From Pyxicephalus adspersus (taxonomy: Eukaryota; Chordata; Amphibia; Anura; Pyxicephalidae): 64,000 nt of DNA. A model generated the notes under the pieces. That model was not told the origin of the DNA and ran no database searches. It saw only the letters and a list, made by a program, of their open reading frames with translations. The DNA is taken from the NCBI RefSeq assembly GCF_032062135.1, contig NC_092861.1, positions 55,720,522 to 55,784,521 of the forward strand, given 5' to 3'. The stretch's first letter is position 1; the number at the start of each line of letters is the position of its first letter. Below are positions 36,372-48,290 of this stretch, piece by piece. Both the position numbers and the translations under genes were made by a program.

Positions 36372-36608
36372 AGTGGTTTTGCGTGGGTTTCCTCCGGATA
36401 CTTTGATTTCCTCCCACATTCCAAAAACAAGCAATTAGGTTAATTGGCTTCCCACCAAAAAATTACCTTAGACTGTCTTAATGACATATGACTGAGGTAG
36501 GGACATTAGATTGTGAGCCCCTTTGAGGGACAGCTAATGACATGACTATGGACTTTGTAAAGCGCTGCGTAATATATTGTCGCTACATAAATACTGTGTA
36601 ATAGTATT
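36372..36608 (+). mobile_element. SINE-like repeat, body and tail
   Basis: GCGTGGGTTTCCTCCGG and TTTCCTCCCACATTCC start the body. AATTGGCTTCCCACC, 'TTAGATTGTGAGCCCCTTTG' and 'GTAAAGCGCTGCGTAATATA' follow, ending in TCGCTACATAAATACTG. It is the best-preserved body and tail in the window; the tRNA-like head is missing. It abuts copy B of the CAGGTAGTCC element. Confidence 0.78.
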
Positions 36609-38730
36609 ATTTTAAACAGCATTGCAAACATTTTTTCACACAAAAAACACATTTTTATCACTTGATATTATGTCTTAAAGTGAGTGTTTAAATGTAAAAT
36701 TGTGAAAATTTAAGTATTCTTTCACATGTACTTTTGGTTTGGTGGATCAAGCCAGTTGTGTTGGCTATTCTGGCAGTGCAAAATGATTCTTGGTTTTTCT
36801 TGTCATATTTTGGAAGAATTTGATATCTGTTATATATTCTACCCCATTATAGCGTATATCATATTTAGGATTATTTACATTTTATTACAGTCTTCTCAAT
36901 ATGTTACCATATGACTATTCTTATGAACACAAGAACTTTTTTTCCTGTCAGGTTATCAAGTGGGAAATGTATGCTAAGAAATGAAAGAGGAGATGTGGTG
37001 AAAGCAATGGGAAACCACATATTTGTCAGCACAAGACTGAATTAGAAATGTGTAATATGAGCTGCTGCTAAGGCCTACAAAAATGTTCTTAGTACTTAGT
37101 ACATATCTATGGATCACTCATTTATACTCCTTTGATTTAAGACCTACAAGGTTCACCTGAAATTTTTCAATATGCTTTTTTACTTATTGAAAGAATTATA
37201 CAATGTGTTTAAATATTGTTGGGATATGATAAGTAGAAAATAACTGGTTCTTACATTAAATGTATTGTTTACCAAAACTGCATGATCTGCGATTTAGGTA
37301 ACTCATCCGTTATTCCTTTTTTAGCTTTAAAAAGGCCTTCCAGTCCATCCTCTGAAGAGGAAATTTTTGAATTTTTTTTCTTTTAATGGTAAATAAACAT
37401 TTTTGTTTAGTGTTTAGAATATGATAGAACTAGCTCACATTGGTCCCACCCATGACCAGTATTAGGGAATACATGGGAATGGTAAGCTTTGTCCTATTGC
37501 CACTAGCCACTCATTTAAGCAACACAAAATCCTCTTTCATGTTGAATGAGCATGGTTGTTGGTGTTTCGAGGTGTCTAGCAAACTTCTAGATTTTAGGAA
37601 CCATTCTCCAAAAGGTAACTTATTTCTATTGCAGAATCACAGCATCCTATCTATAAGATTTTTTGATATTATTTCATACAATCTCATATTTTTATGAAAG
37701 AGAGAATGGCTTAAAGTGGAAATAAACTTTGTAGGCTGTGCTGAAGATAGCAGACAGCGAGTAATGTCATTGCATTGGTTTAGTATATGGTATGTGCCCA
37801 ATTACCTTGTACTTTCTATAGTAAAAACTTACTTCTTATCCCTACAAGCTGAAAATCTCTTATCCAAGTGTGCTTACCTTTTATTAGTGTCAAAATGTGT
37901 GTACAGTTTGTGTAGTCATTCATTGGCAAATATATATTGATTGTATGACAACAGTTGGTTACAAATTGACATAAAATGATGATAAGTACTCTAACTACCA
38001 CTGAAATGCACTGTTAATATACTAAGTGTATTATTCAAAGTGACTAGGAGAAGGCTCACAGTAACACGCTTCCAGTTTGGTGCAGAAGTACTGTGGATAA
38101 TCTTTAGAAAGAATATATGATGATGAGAAAGAAAAAATATGGGTAAGCAGGTAAATAAAGGCTACAGTATGTTGAGACTGGCAGTGAGGTTCCAGAGCAT
38201 TTACCTTCACCAAAGAACTCCTGCCTTGAGGTAGACACTACAGATGCAACCCAATAGAAAATTTGCTGTGGAACGAGTGGCCAATTAGCTGCCAAGCCAT
38301 CTGCCAGGAGCTGAGTAGGATTGCTTGATCCCACTGCAGTTCTGAACCTGCTCTAGGTGCATTGGCACACATTTTCTTTCTTTTGCTATTTTTTAGAACA
38401 TTTTTATATGGTGACATATCTCTTCCTGTAGGAGGAAGACGGAAAAAGGAACAATAAGATACTGACTGAAAAGGACTGCAAGGCAGTATTGGGTAGCCCT
38501 CCAAGATCCCACAAATCAACCATATGGACCCTACACAAAGAGCCAGATGCACACCAATGACTCATAAAAAACTCAATAATTTCGGGACAAACAGACATCC
38601 AGGCCTCACCAGCGACCTCCTTTCCCTGACACATGTCAACAAATAATGGGCTTAATTGTAGAAACTCCACAATTAAGTTGTACAGAAATGCAATCCTTGA
38701 GCAAGGCAGAATAATCTTGTTTGAAAATTG
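36609..38730. other. Unassigned AT-rich DNA
   Basis: No gene recognised. TTAAAGTGGAAATAAACTTTG-like sequence near 37711 resembles a MITE end but has no partner that I can see. Open frames on the minus strand at 38104-38552 are unrecognised. Confidence 0.45.
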
Positions 38731-38836
38731 AATATAGTAAGGAGTATATATATAGTATATAGAGTATATATAGTATAATATATATAATATAGTATAGAGT
38801 ATAGTATAGTATAGTATAGAGTATAGTATAGAGTAT
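38731..38836. repeat. (TATAG/TA)n simple repeat
   Basis: Alternating GTATA, GAGTATA and TATAATATA units over about 100 bp. It gives rise to the repetitive start of a minus-strand open frame that is not a gene. Confidence 0.93.
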
Positions 38837-41192
38837 TCAGGTTGCATTAAAAATATATACTAGAATATAGCTAATAAAATCATCAGAGAATCATACAAGT
38901 CCTGAACCATAGAAATAACTAAATGCAAATCAATAATTTATTATGGAATAAAATGAATTATGTCAGATCAAAGAATGCACTGACAGATGTGACTCAGATA
39001 TGCAGCTATCCAAGACTTGGCAGTAAACGCATATCTGTTCAGTGCAGGAAGTTTTGTGATTTCCTAGATTGTGGCAGTTGACAGGTAAATGTCAGCACTG
39101 TCCTTAGAAAGTAATATGAGGAGGAGGTGAATGTCTGCGCCAACTTATGCCAACAACATGTGCACCTCTGATAAGACTCACAAAAATGTTCTTGTTACAA
39201 ACAATATATACCTGCCGTAATTGTCAGCTTTTTTAAAAAAATTACATTTAAATAATATTTACATTAAAAGCCTTAGTACAGGTTAAAAAAATCCAACAAT
39301 CCACTGCTCCACACATTGTAAATGGAGTTTTGATGCAATATTCAGTTGGGCAGCTGCACAAAGACCTAACAGTCTATGATCTAGTGCACTGTAAGCTTAG
39401 GTCATCCAGGATTTGCTCTTGCAGTAAGGTGGAGTAGGAAGATCTGTGATGTCACATGGGCAGGTCAAAGACCAATTGGAACAAATATCTATATACAAAT
39501 ATAAAAAGTTGTCAGGTGTGTCCCAAAGCTGGAGGGGTGTGTGTGGTAGTGTACATCCTGGAGTTAGATTGAGAGGACAATAAATGGTAAGACTCTTTTT
39601 CCGTTGATATATAGACATAACCATAAATATGTATAGTTTTCCCACTGTTAAGAACAAATAGTGAGATCACATCAGTGAGACAATTACATGTCTTAGATTT
39701 GTTTCTTTTACATACATGCAAAGGGTATAAGGATTTTGGTTGGTTAGTGCCAAATATGGGAACATATAAGACTGCCCATATCCATGTGGCAAAGCAAACT
39801 TGACAGTGCTACTTCAAATTCTAGTTACATATTTTTAAACTCACTATACCCCTCCCCAATATATACAATCTGGATGAAGCTATGCTTTTCAAAAAGTGTT
39901 ATATTGTTTTATATAGTCAACTCAACGTTGGGTATAGATTTTTAAATAAGGTAATCGACTGCTATATGATTTGATGCATGACTTGATGATTTGATGCATA
40001 TTAGATCTTACATGGTATTTACCAGTTCACTTATAACACTCCAATATTACATGTATATTTACCTATGAAAACATTTTGATGTATATATATGTGTTAGTGT
40101 ATGTTTCAGAATAAAGCAACAATGTTCACTAAAGAAGAAGAGATGACATGACTAAGGTTTCTCCTGTGGGTAAAGAACAGGTACACTTTAAATCCTTTTT
40201 AATTTGTAAGCAAAAATGGATATTTGCCTTTTCTAATCTTACAGGCACACAGGGAAAATTATAACAAGTTCCAGTTTATTGCTGACTTTGTAGCATTGTA
40301 AATATCCTTATTAGGGCAAATAATTTCCTGTACTACATCCATCATTTTTCCTGAAGAAGTTAGAACAAATTCTTTGAAACAAGTGTGATCTGTGGAAAAC
40401 ATAAAAAACAGACTTATGAAAAGGCATTGGGTACCTATTCCTTGCCTAAAATTCAAACTAGTATTTAGTCTTTTCAAGAGTGCCAGGAACAAAAAAGTAA
40501 AAATAGTTATTAGGGGCTTTATGGAAACTATAACAATAAACTAAACGCCAAATAAAAAAGACAATTTGGGGTTGGATAGAAGCCTGATATCTTGAAATAA
40601 TAAAACATGGGTAAGAAATGTAATTTGCGATCAACAGTAGCTGTCAGAAATGCAACTTTCATTTATTTTTAGTAACAAATTAACCAATCTTAGGAAATTC
40701 ACAACACCTCTTTGAATCTTTGCACAATTGCGTGTGTATATATAATAATAAATATATATATATATGTATATATCTTTATCTAAGAATATTTAAAATTGCA
40801 TGCATACAGCCACAGTAGGCACGTGCCTGTAGGCACCAAGAGTAAGGCGGCTTTTCTTTTTAGAATTATTAGTGACACAATTTGTCCCCAAATCAGTAGA
40901 AATAATTTTTTTCTATGACTTAATTTACTTATCTCAATATTTTTAACCAGGTTAGACCAAGAAAGCAAGAAAATGTGTTGTGTGAAATATGTGATCTTGA
41001 CAAACAGTTTTTTAGGGCACAGGTTTCAGTGATCATTAGATCAATATTCAAACTGTCTACAGATAAAAGTGAACAAACAGCACATATTCATTTTCATAAT
41101 TTAAATTAATAACCATCCAGATTTGTTACATATAAAAATTATGTACCTTTTTACTTTTAAAATTCATGTAATATATAAGGTCTGTTCTTTTT
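38837..41192. other. Unassigned AT-rich DNA
   Basis: No gene recognised. A TA run lies at about 40738-40772. A small piece at about 40795-40855 (GTAGGCACGTGCCTGTAGGCACC) has a hairpin at GGCACGTGCC and may be a transposon fragment. Confidence 0.45.
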
Positions 41193-41255
41193 GTTATTAT
41201 TTATGTATTTATGTATTTATTATTTATTATTTATGTATTTATGTAATCATGCCAA
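41193..41255. repeat. (TTTA/TTTATG)n simple repeat
   Basis: ATTTATGTATTTATGTATTT and TATTATTTATTATTTATG type repeats, interrupted by a related stretch with CTTTGTA. Confidence 0.7.
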
Positions 41256-41700
41256 GTTTGTAGATGCCAATACATTTGTAGTGGGATTTAAAATCATCAC
41301 AAGATCTGCAGATAACACTTTAATCAATTTTCAAAGTTCAGGCATCTTCAAGAAGAGATTGTATCAATTTAAAGTTGATCTCCAGATATTAAACCCCACT
41401 TTTCTTTAAGTGTCTGCTGGCATTAAAAAAAACAGCTTTGGAGGCCATAAGCATTGGGCATCCTAAAATATTTTATTGAATATATGATCTGTTGTCTTTT
41501 TCCTCCATCTATAGGTACTGTCTCTTTTTGCCATTGTTACTGCAAGGATTGGGGGGGCATGTCATCCAGGAGAAAGGAATTAGGGTGTTTCATGGCAAGT
41601 ACTTATGGGGCTTGTCTACAAGGTCAAACAAGGACTACAATCTACATCCTCAGTCCTCATTCTTGGGTTGTGGATGTTGGCAGGGAGGGTATGGACTGGT

Positions 41701-41776
41701 GGTGGAAGAGAGATGGTTAGGTTAATGTGAGGGAAGGACCAGTTTAAGCATAGGGTAAACTGGGCGATTGCCCCAA
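41701..41776 (-). repeat. Interspersed repeat, copy 1
   Basis: The reverse complement contains CAATCGCCCAGTTTACC, CTTAAACTGG, CTTCCCTCACATTAACC and TAACCATCTCTCTTCC, collinear with 44340-44415. It sits at the edge of the decayed minisatellite. The repeat's full ends are not clear. Confidence 0.75.
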
Positions 41777-41799
41777 CTGGGAGGGTCTTGTAGGCATGG

Positions 41800-42775
41800 T
41801 CATTGCAAACAAAGGGAGGAACCACATTCTCAATCCCCCCCTCCTTAGTTACTATCTTAACATCCTCAAGGCCTTTCACTTCTTCTGTCAATGGCCAAGG
41901 CAAACTACTCCCCCAGTTGCATTGGCAACACCCACAAACTTTCTCATGTTGCTGTGAGAAAATGTTTCAAGCCCATTTAGATGTGCTCAAACCTGCACGC
42001 ACAAGGTCCTCATTTGTTTCCATAGCATCATCCAAGATTACTATATTTCAGCTCCAAATGTAACACAAGCCTTTTACCTCTTTTGCCATGTCAGTTCCCA
42101 CAATTCCAGGTGTCAATAAGCTAATCAAGGCTTGTATGTGTTCTCATGGCAATGAAGGAGATGGACTTTTGGGTTACTAAGGAAGCCATGAGGAGGATTG
42201 AGAGAATGTTGTAATGGCAGCAGAAGGAAGGAGTGTGTGACTATTTATTTAGCAACAGAGAGGTTTTGCAATGTTAACAAAATAGAAAGAAACTGTTTGC
42301 CTTGCCATGGCAAAGGAGGGGAGTTGTGGGTTTTGCATTAGCAATGTGGTTAAAGGGGCAGTGAGTTTTGCATTGGCAATAGAAGGGTTAATAGTGTGAT
42401 GCAACTCAATTTAAGGCATGAACAATTTTTGGGGGTTACCATGGCTTTGTAGGTGAGGATTTTTTAGTTTAGCTATGGAAACTGAAAAGGCTTGTGGGTG
42501 TTGCCATGAAAAACGTTTACTTGTTGGTGTTGTTATCTCACTCTAAAGGGTAAGGAGGTAACTTGTGAATGTTAACAAAAAAGACATGATTTAGGATGCA
42601 GCCATGGCAATAGAAAAGAAGGAAGGGCTTCTGGGTAGTGCCACTGGAGCAAAGGAGGGGGAAGCTGCAGGAGCTCCAGTGGTAAATAACAGGAAGAAGA
42701 TGACAACAGAAGGAAATGCCTAATTTCAATGGGAGGGAATAGTTGGTGTTACTATGGCAATCTCCCAAGACGTTT
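41800..42775. repeat. Decayed minisatellite with RFX-like core
   Basis: The phrase TTGTGGGTGTTGCCATGGCAATAGAAGG (in two parts: TTGTGGGTGTTGCC and ATGGCAATAGAAGG) is the apparent consensus. Recognisable units occur at 42301-42330, 42353-42380, 42430-42455, 42490-42515, 42595-42640 and 42735-42765. Spacing is irregular, about 45-110 bp, through decay. Part of 41860-42100 has the units in reverse (GCATTGGCAACACCCACAA at about 41917). The core GTTGCCATGGCAA is the palindromic RFX (X-box/MDBP) type site. Confidence 0.62.
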
Positions 42776-44339
42776 GTGATGATAAAAATGTATCTTCTTT
42801 TTCAGCTAGGATCTAAAACTCTGCTCTAATGTCTGCACTCACAAACATTTGTCCCATTTGTAATTGTAACCTCCAAAACAAAGCCTGCCACTATTGTTGC
42901 AAAATATTGGCTGTTTAACATGGTAGCCAGCAATGTGCTAAGCCACGGACGCTGCATGCTTAAAGCACAGGGTCACGTTAGGCAGAAAGATCGAATGTAT
43001 GCATAGTCATTGATTATCTTAAAATGAGATGGATAAATGACTATTTAAAAAAAGACTAAACACGGACTACCTACCATATGTAAAACACCTTCCTAATGCT
43101 AATATATTGTGTGCATGTGCGTGTGTGAATACACAATGTACATAGTGCTCAAACAATAAACTGGAAGCAAAATGGTAAACTAGACAAAAATCCATAAAGT
43201 ATTAAATGACTTTACTACCATAAACAGTGGTATTACATTGTGTTGAAGTGTTGCAAACCAATATAGCTTGGTGCTCTTGGTGCTAGTACTTATCCTGAAT
43301 GACATGGCTTTTTAGAAGCTCTTTCGAAGTGATTCACAAAGTATACAATTTGTGGTAAACCAGCAGCGTAAAAGCCAATGGTGTCTCTGCTTTTATCTAA
43401 CCATAAACAATTAGACTTGGATACAGTACACTTGGTAATTGAAATATTAAGGGAAAATGATCTGAATCTCATGGTAACTGGATTAGTAACTTTAACCTAC
43501 AGTTGTATTTTTCCATTAATAATGCAGAGTAAATTTAACATAATGTTTTGTAACGTGAAATTTTCCAACAGCTTAGAAAATATATCAGCCTTAACAACAT
43601 TTGGTATTATTTATATTAAAGGTGCTTGACATGACAATGGGAACTTCTGTATTATTCAAGTGTTAGATAAGTATAGTGTTAGAAGCCAAGTGAACAATAA
43701 AGTGTTAGTTGTAGCAATAGCATGGCAGAGAAACTCTTTCTTAGTTGGTTCCACCCTACTGTAGTGGTCTATGTTTGGCTATGTTTTTTTCCTTGCACTT
43801 AGGTTGTATGTATGTTGTTAAATGGAAATTTAATATAATTTCAAAAGGTATTTATTTTAAATAACATTTCCATTTAACTTAATAAAATGTACAATCGAAA
43901 TAAACTTTGGTGTTTTATAAATAATTTCTATGTTTCTTTGTAAATAAAATAGTGTCTGAATCCTTTTCATCTGTTAGCTCTAAATGGTGCTAGTTCCCTT
44001 TCAATCTCTATACAACCACTCCATATGAAATACAGTGATGGCTTATGACATTTCTGCAACTGGGGTTTCTGATGGTGGGAACAAAGGACAATACCAGTGT
44101 AAAGTATAGGGAAGCTTTTGGTCCACATTGAAGTCCCATGTTGCATGGTGACAACGCAGAAAAACATGAAAACATGAAAGACATGGACTAAGCATTGTTA
44201 CCCTATACCAGGAAATACCTTCATATCAGCACCACCAGGTATTATGTTTAAAGAGAAATTGAATTTCCCAAAATGTACAAAGGGATAGTTTTAGACTTTG
44301 TACCCCTGCCATTCTGGCAGTTGGGGTTCTTGAAAAAAA
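42776..44339. other. Unassigned AT-rich DNA
   Basis: No recognised gene or repeat. Confidence 0.5.
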
Positions 44340-44415
44340 GGGGGGACAATTGCCCAGTTTGCCTCACCCTTAAACTAGCCCTTCCTCACAGTAACCTAAC
44401 CCACTCTCTTCCCCC
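44340..44415 (+). repeat. Interspersed repeat, copy 2
   Basis: GGGGGACAATTGCCCAGTTT, CCTCACCCTTAAACTAGCC, CTTCCTCACAGTAACCTAAC and CCACTCTCTTCCCCC are collinear with the complement of 41701-41776, about 80 percent alike by eye. A 111-codon open frame (44273-44608) crosses it and is not a gene by any sign I can see. Confidence 0.75.
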
Positions 44416-46632
44416 ATTTTTGAAATCAAAAATACCCAACATTTGTTTAAGTCCCTTGCTGCAATTCCTTCTCTGCTGCCTGTGCAGTGCAATCCTATTG
44501 ACTTCTAAGAGTCATTTCCCAAATGCTAAAGAAGCACAAGTAAGAAGAAAAGGACTTTCAATGGGAAAATGTAGACAAATGATAGACTGTGTGGACTTAC
44601 TTTATTAAATGTTGTAAGGCTTTGACAACCAGAAGTGTGTTTTAAAAAAAAAATCATGATGTTTCCTAGTTATTCATACTGTATTTTGAATTCAAGTATT
44701 ATTTTTAGAATTGCATTTACTACCTAACTATTACCCTTTTGCTACTGACCACAACCCCTGGAAACCATATAGAAAACAATCACTGATCTATAGAAGTACC
44801 TATATACGTATATAGACCATGGACATTGTAGGGAAATGAGCACTTTAACTGAAAAAACAGAAAATTTAGAATTTATTCAGCAACTTCACTAACAAAATGC
44901 AACATACATAAAGCACATATTCTTTAAGCATGTAACAAAAATGAATGAATCAATATTCGTTTTAATCTTTATATTTTTAGACCATGATATTCTATGTGGT
45001 GAACCTCAGTGCAGTTGGAGATTTATTGTGTGGAGACCTGAAAAAACTAGCACTAAATGCCAGCTGGACAGAAGAACTGTAGCGCTTTTCAAGATTTCTC
45101 CCTTTATGGAGCTCTTAGTTGAGCTTTCTCTGCAAAACTATATTCATATACCCAACAATTGTAAATTTCTGTCCAGGGGCTTATTAAATAAAACAATGGA
45201 CTGAAATCTATTTGTACCTATTAACATAAACAATATATTTCATGGATTATAACAATTTCATAGAATTTTAATAATATAAACAATTTAGTCTGTAAAATAA
45301 ATCTTTCAATATAACAAAGGTTAAAAACGCATGATCCAGGGGGTGTGGCCTGGTCATCACAGTGTGAGCTGCATTCCCAGGGAGCTTGCTATTAAACTCA
45401 CCCACTGAGCGCCCATATACCCACCTTTAGTAAATATTGGGATAGAAAAGTGATTCTACATACCTCAAAGTAATCAGTAAATTGATTATGGAGTGGTATT
45501 TGCTGACAGTGGTGGATGCAATTTGTGATAATTTGAGCTGGCATCATCTTGACATAACTATCTCTTTGATTGAAAATCACTGGGTCAGGATCTGCAAAGT
45601 GTGGGTTAGCATTTACCTCTGAAACTGGAATCTGTCTGGTAGGGAGATTTGAGCCTCTTTTTAGGACTACATTGCTAGAGACCCCATCAGACCTAACATG
45701 CGTCCTAGCTCTTTTGTAGTGCCTATTGCTACCTCTAGAGCTCTTTTACTGTTTAATTGAAAAAGCTTTAGTTTGGTTGGTGGAAAGGTTGTATCCTCCT
45801 GTTCTAGTCACAAGTGTGCAACAAAGATTGTTGGAAGTTGTGGATCTTCTTATGAAAACTCTTAAGCAAGAGTCATTTAATCTTATGATCCAACCACTAC
45901 TGCCAGACACCACATTCAAGTAGGTCCTACACTCCCTGAGATCCTCATCATGCTACGCTATGGCTTATATTAACACAGGTGTTATGCTTTTTATTACATT
46001 ATTATTATATTATAAGTACATCTGCAGTTTGTGCTTAGTCCGCTTGCAAAGTTCAACAAATGCTTGAGTGAACCCACCTAATGTTGCTTTAAATGATGGT
46101 TTGGCAACAATGCTGCACTGCTCCTGAATCAATAGCAGATTTGCCAGATATGCTATGCCTGATTGCACAATGGGATGAAATTATGTTGCAAAGGGGTGTA
46201 GCTCTGTTTATAGAACCCTTCTAGTGTAAGCTTAGTTTCACCATGAAATGAAAATGTTTCTGTTTTATTGGTTTCAACTAATAGAGTGTTTCCAAAGTTT
46301 TACTGCAAGGCACACTGGCAATAAAAAGCAACACCCAATAACTAATACGAATTAAGCTCTTCCCTCCCTATATAAGCCACAAACTGTGAATTTTATATTC
46401 TGATTGTTGCTCTTGATGAGGGTAGGGAGGGAGAGTTTGCAACTATAAAATAATCCTTAAAACTAAAAGCCAACCTTGTCCTGCTATTTCATTCACTCAC
46501 TTGTCTACATAGTAAACTTTCCTATACCTGCTTTATGTGTTTTAAAGATGAATAAATAATGAAATAAGCTTCTGTAATATAATACAGCCTTCAAAAACAG
46601 TATTAATTGCAGTGATGTTGCCTATTGCCACC
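44416..46632. other. Unassigned DNA
   Basis: No gene recognised. About 45330-45415 (CCAGGGGGTGTGGCCTGG) is locally GC-rich and could be a LINE 5' UTR scrap. The open frame at 44941-45204 (87 codons) follows a T-rich AG but has no motif. Confidence 0.4.
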
Positions 46633-46830
46633 CTTATTATTATTATTATTATTTATGTATTGGCAACATATTACACAGCGCTGTACAAAGACCATACTCA
46701 TGTCACTAGCTGTCCCTTAAAAGAGCTCACAATCTAATATCCCTACCATAGTCACATGTCATTAATGCAGTTTAAGGTCAATTTTGGGGGAAAGCTATTT
46801 AACACAACTGCATGTTTTTTGGAACACCCT
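46633..46830 (-). mobile_element. SINE-like repeat, reversed, body and tail
   Basis: (TTA)n at 46633-46655, then the complement of the tail (TTGGCAACATATTACACAGC, GCTGTACAAAG), the complement of 'AGATTGTGAGCTCTTTTAAG' and finally GCATGTTTTTTGGAACACC, complement of the CACATTCCAAAAACATGC body. The tRNA-like head is absent. Confidence 0.78.
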
Positions 46831-47722
46831 TAAAGCTTTAACCTTCTCTGCCCTCCATGCATTTTTCACCTTTTTGTGAAAATATGCAGTTTTTACAAAA
46901 TAATTTAAAATACATATTTCCACAACATTTAGCTAAAAAATATTGTAACCTCAGTAGCCTGATCTGATCTGGATGAAGGCTAAGGCCTCTTAAGTAGTCT
47001 AACCTGCTTTATCAGAGGATACAACGGTATTGACAACTACCCATATATGTTTGGACAGCACATAAAAAGCACATTTAATTTGGGTAATCTTTGATGCCTG
47101 TTTTTTTGTCAGTTTACCTTTACACATGAGGCGTTAGCCATGTCACATTTCTGCAAATGGACAATTAGCGCACTTTCATACAAGTTTGTTTGCAAAGGTG
47201 CCTACCTACGCACCCAGCATCGGCACTGGTGTGTACAAAGGAAGACAGTCCAAATATGGACAGCAGTAAGCCAAGTGTTTGGTGACTTCATCTGCTGTAT
47301 CTGGAGAACTTGATTTCACTTGTTAGGCACTATTGTGCTATTGTTAGGTTTTGTGTTGCAATCACGGAGCCTTCTGTGGGGCTTGTCTCACACTTTTGGG
47401 GCATTTTGGACCATCTGATTGCAGGACTACGTTCTATGGCATTGAATTTTAGTGCTGGCATGTTTTTAGACAACCACTCTGGGGCACTACAGATTATTGG
47501 ATTACATCAATGTATTACACTACTGGCTGACAGCATTACCGTGTTTCGGGTAGCAATACAAAGACCTTTTAAGGATGCTGGATTGTACTATTTAGGATTT
47601 CTGAGTTGCAATGCTGAATTGTTCTGTGACACTGGTTGCAGTTTCAGAGTAGTCTGGGGGAATACATTAGTGAACCTGAAACAATTTGCTTTATGATTAA
47701 CGTATAAACTTTTCTTCTAGCC
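46831..47722. other. Unassigned; holds the longest non-repeat open frame
   Basis: 47310-47696 on the plus strand is open for 128 codons. The predicted peptide has scattered Cys and hydrophobic stretches, no domain I recognise, no low-complexity pattern and no obvious splice context. It is most likely incidental. Confidence 0.4.
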
Positions 47723-47900
47723 CAGGGGTCTGCAACCTGCGGCTCCGGAGCCGCATGCGGCTCTTCAGCCTCCTTGTTGTGGCTCCCTTAAAAAATCCAC
47801 ACAAAAATGCTTTTATAGGAACATATAATAAATGTAGTACACATAAAACTGTGGCTCCTAAAATGAAATGACGAATGAGGCTGTGAGAATGGTGAGCCAG
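47723..47900 (+). mobile_element. hAT-type element end
   Basis: Starts CAGGGGTCTGCAACCTGCGG, a CAGGG-type hAT terminus, followed by GCTCCGGAGCCGCATGCGGC, a GC-rich hairpin, and TGTGGCTCCC words. The complementary right end is not visible, so the element is truncated or its right end lies in unrecognisable sequence. Confidence 0.65.
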
Positions 47901-48072
47901 AGTATAGAACTAAGGTCAAAAAATGTGTAAACCTACCAATTAACTTGTTTTACTTGGTCCCTTTTCATGTTGTAAACATTTTGTAAGATCTGTTTGTAAA
48001 TTGCAAAAAATACCTTTCGATCTTGCAAGCTGACAACTTCCTGACTTTTTTGTTTAGGTTGACTGGTATATT

Positions 48073-48290
48073 GGGCCTATTTTAGGAAAGCTCTCTAAGA
48101 CTGGAGAAGATAGACTATTAAGGGAGAACCTGGGTGATTCAACACACCAGGAATTATCTGTTCAAGGAATGAAAATATCTTGGCTGCAAGCAAATAATTT
48201 TTAGGAAATCCATTTTAGGATTGCTGGATCACCCAGGTTCTCATATGTTAGTCTATCTTCTCCTTTCCAGGCGAGCTTTGAGAGGATTAC
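48073..48290. mobile_element. Foldback MITE, family 2, copy 1
   Basis: GGGCCTATTTTAGGAAAGC at the left; GGAGAAGATAGACTATTA and GAGAACCTGGGTGATTCA follow, answered by GGATCACCCAGGTTCTCATA and TAGTCTATCTTCTCC on the right. The long stem and its words match 51908-52100. Confidence 0.8.

Noticed and set aside
38404..38847. 147-codon minus-strand frame
   Set aside because: The first third is the TATAG simple repeat and the rest has no recognisable motif.
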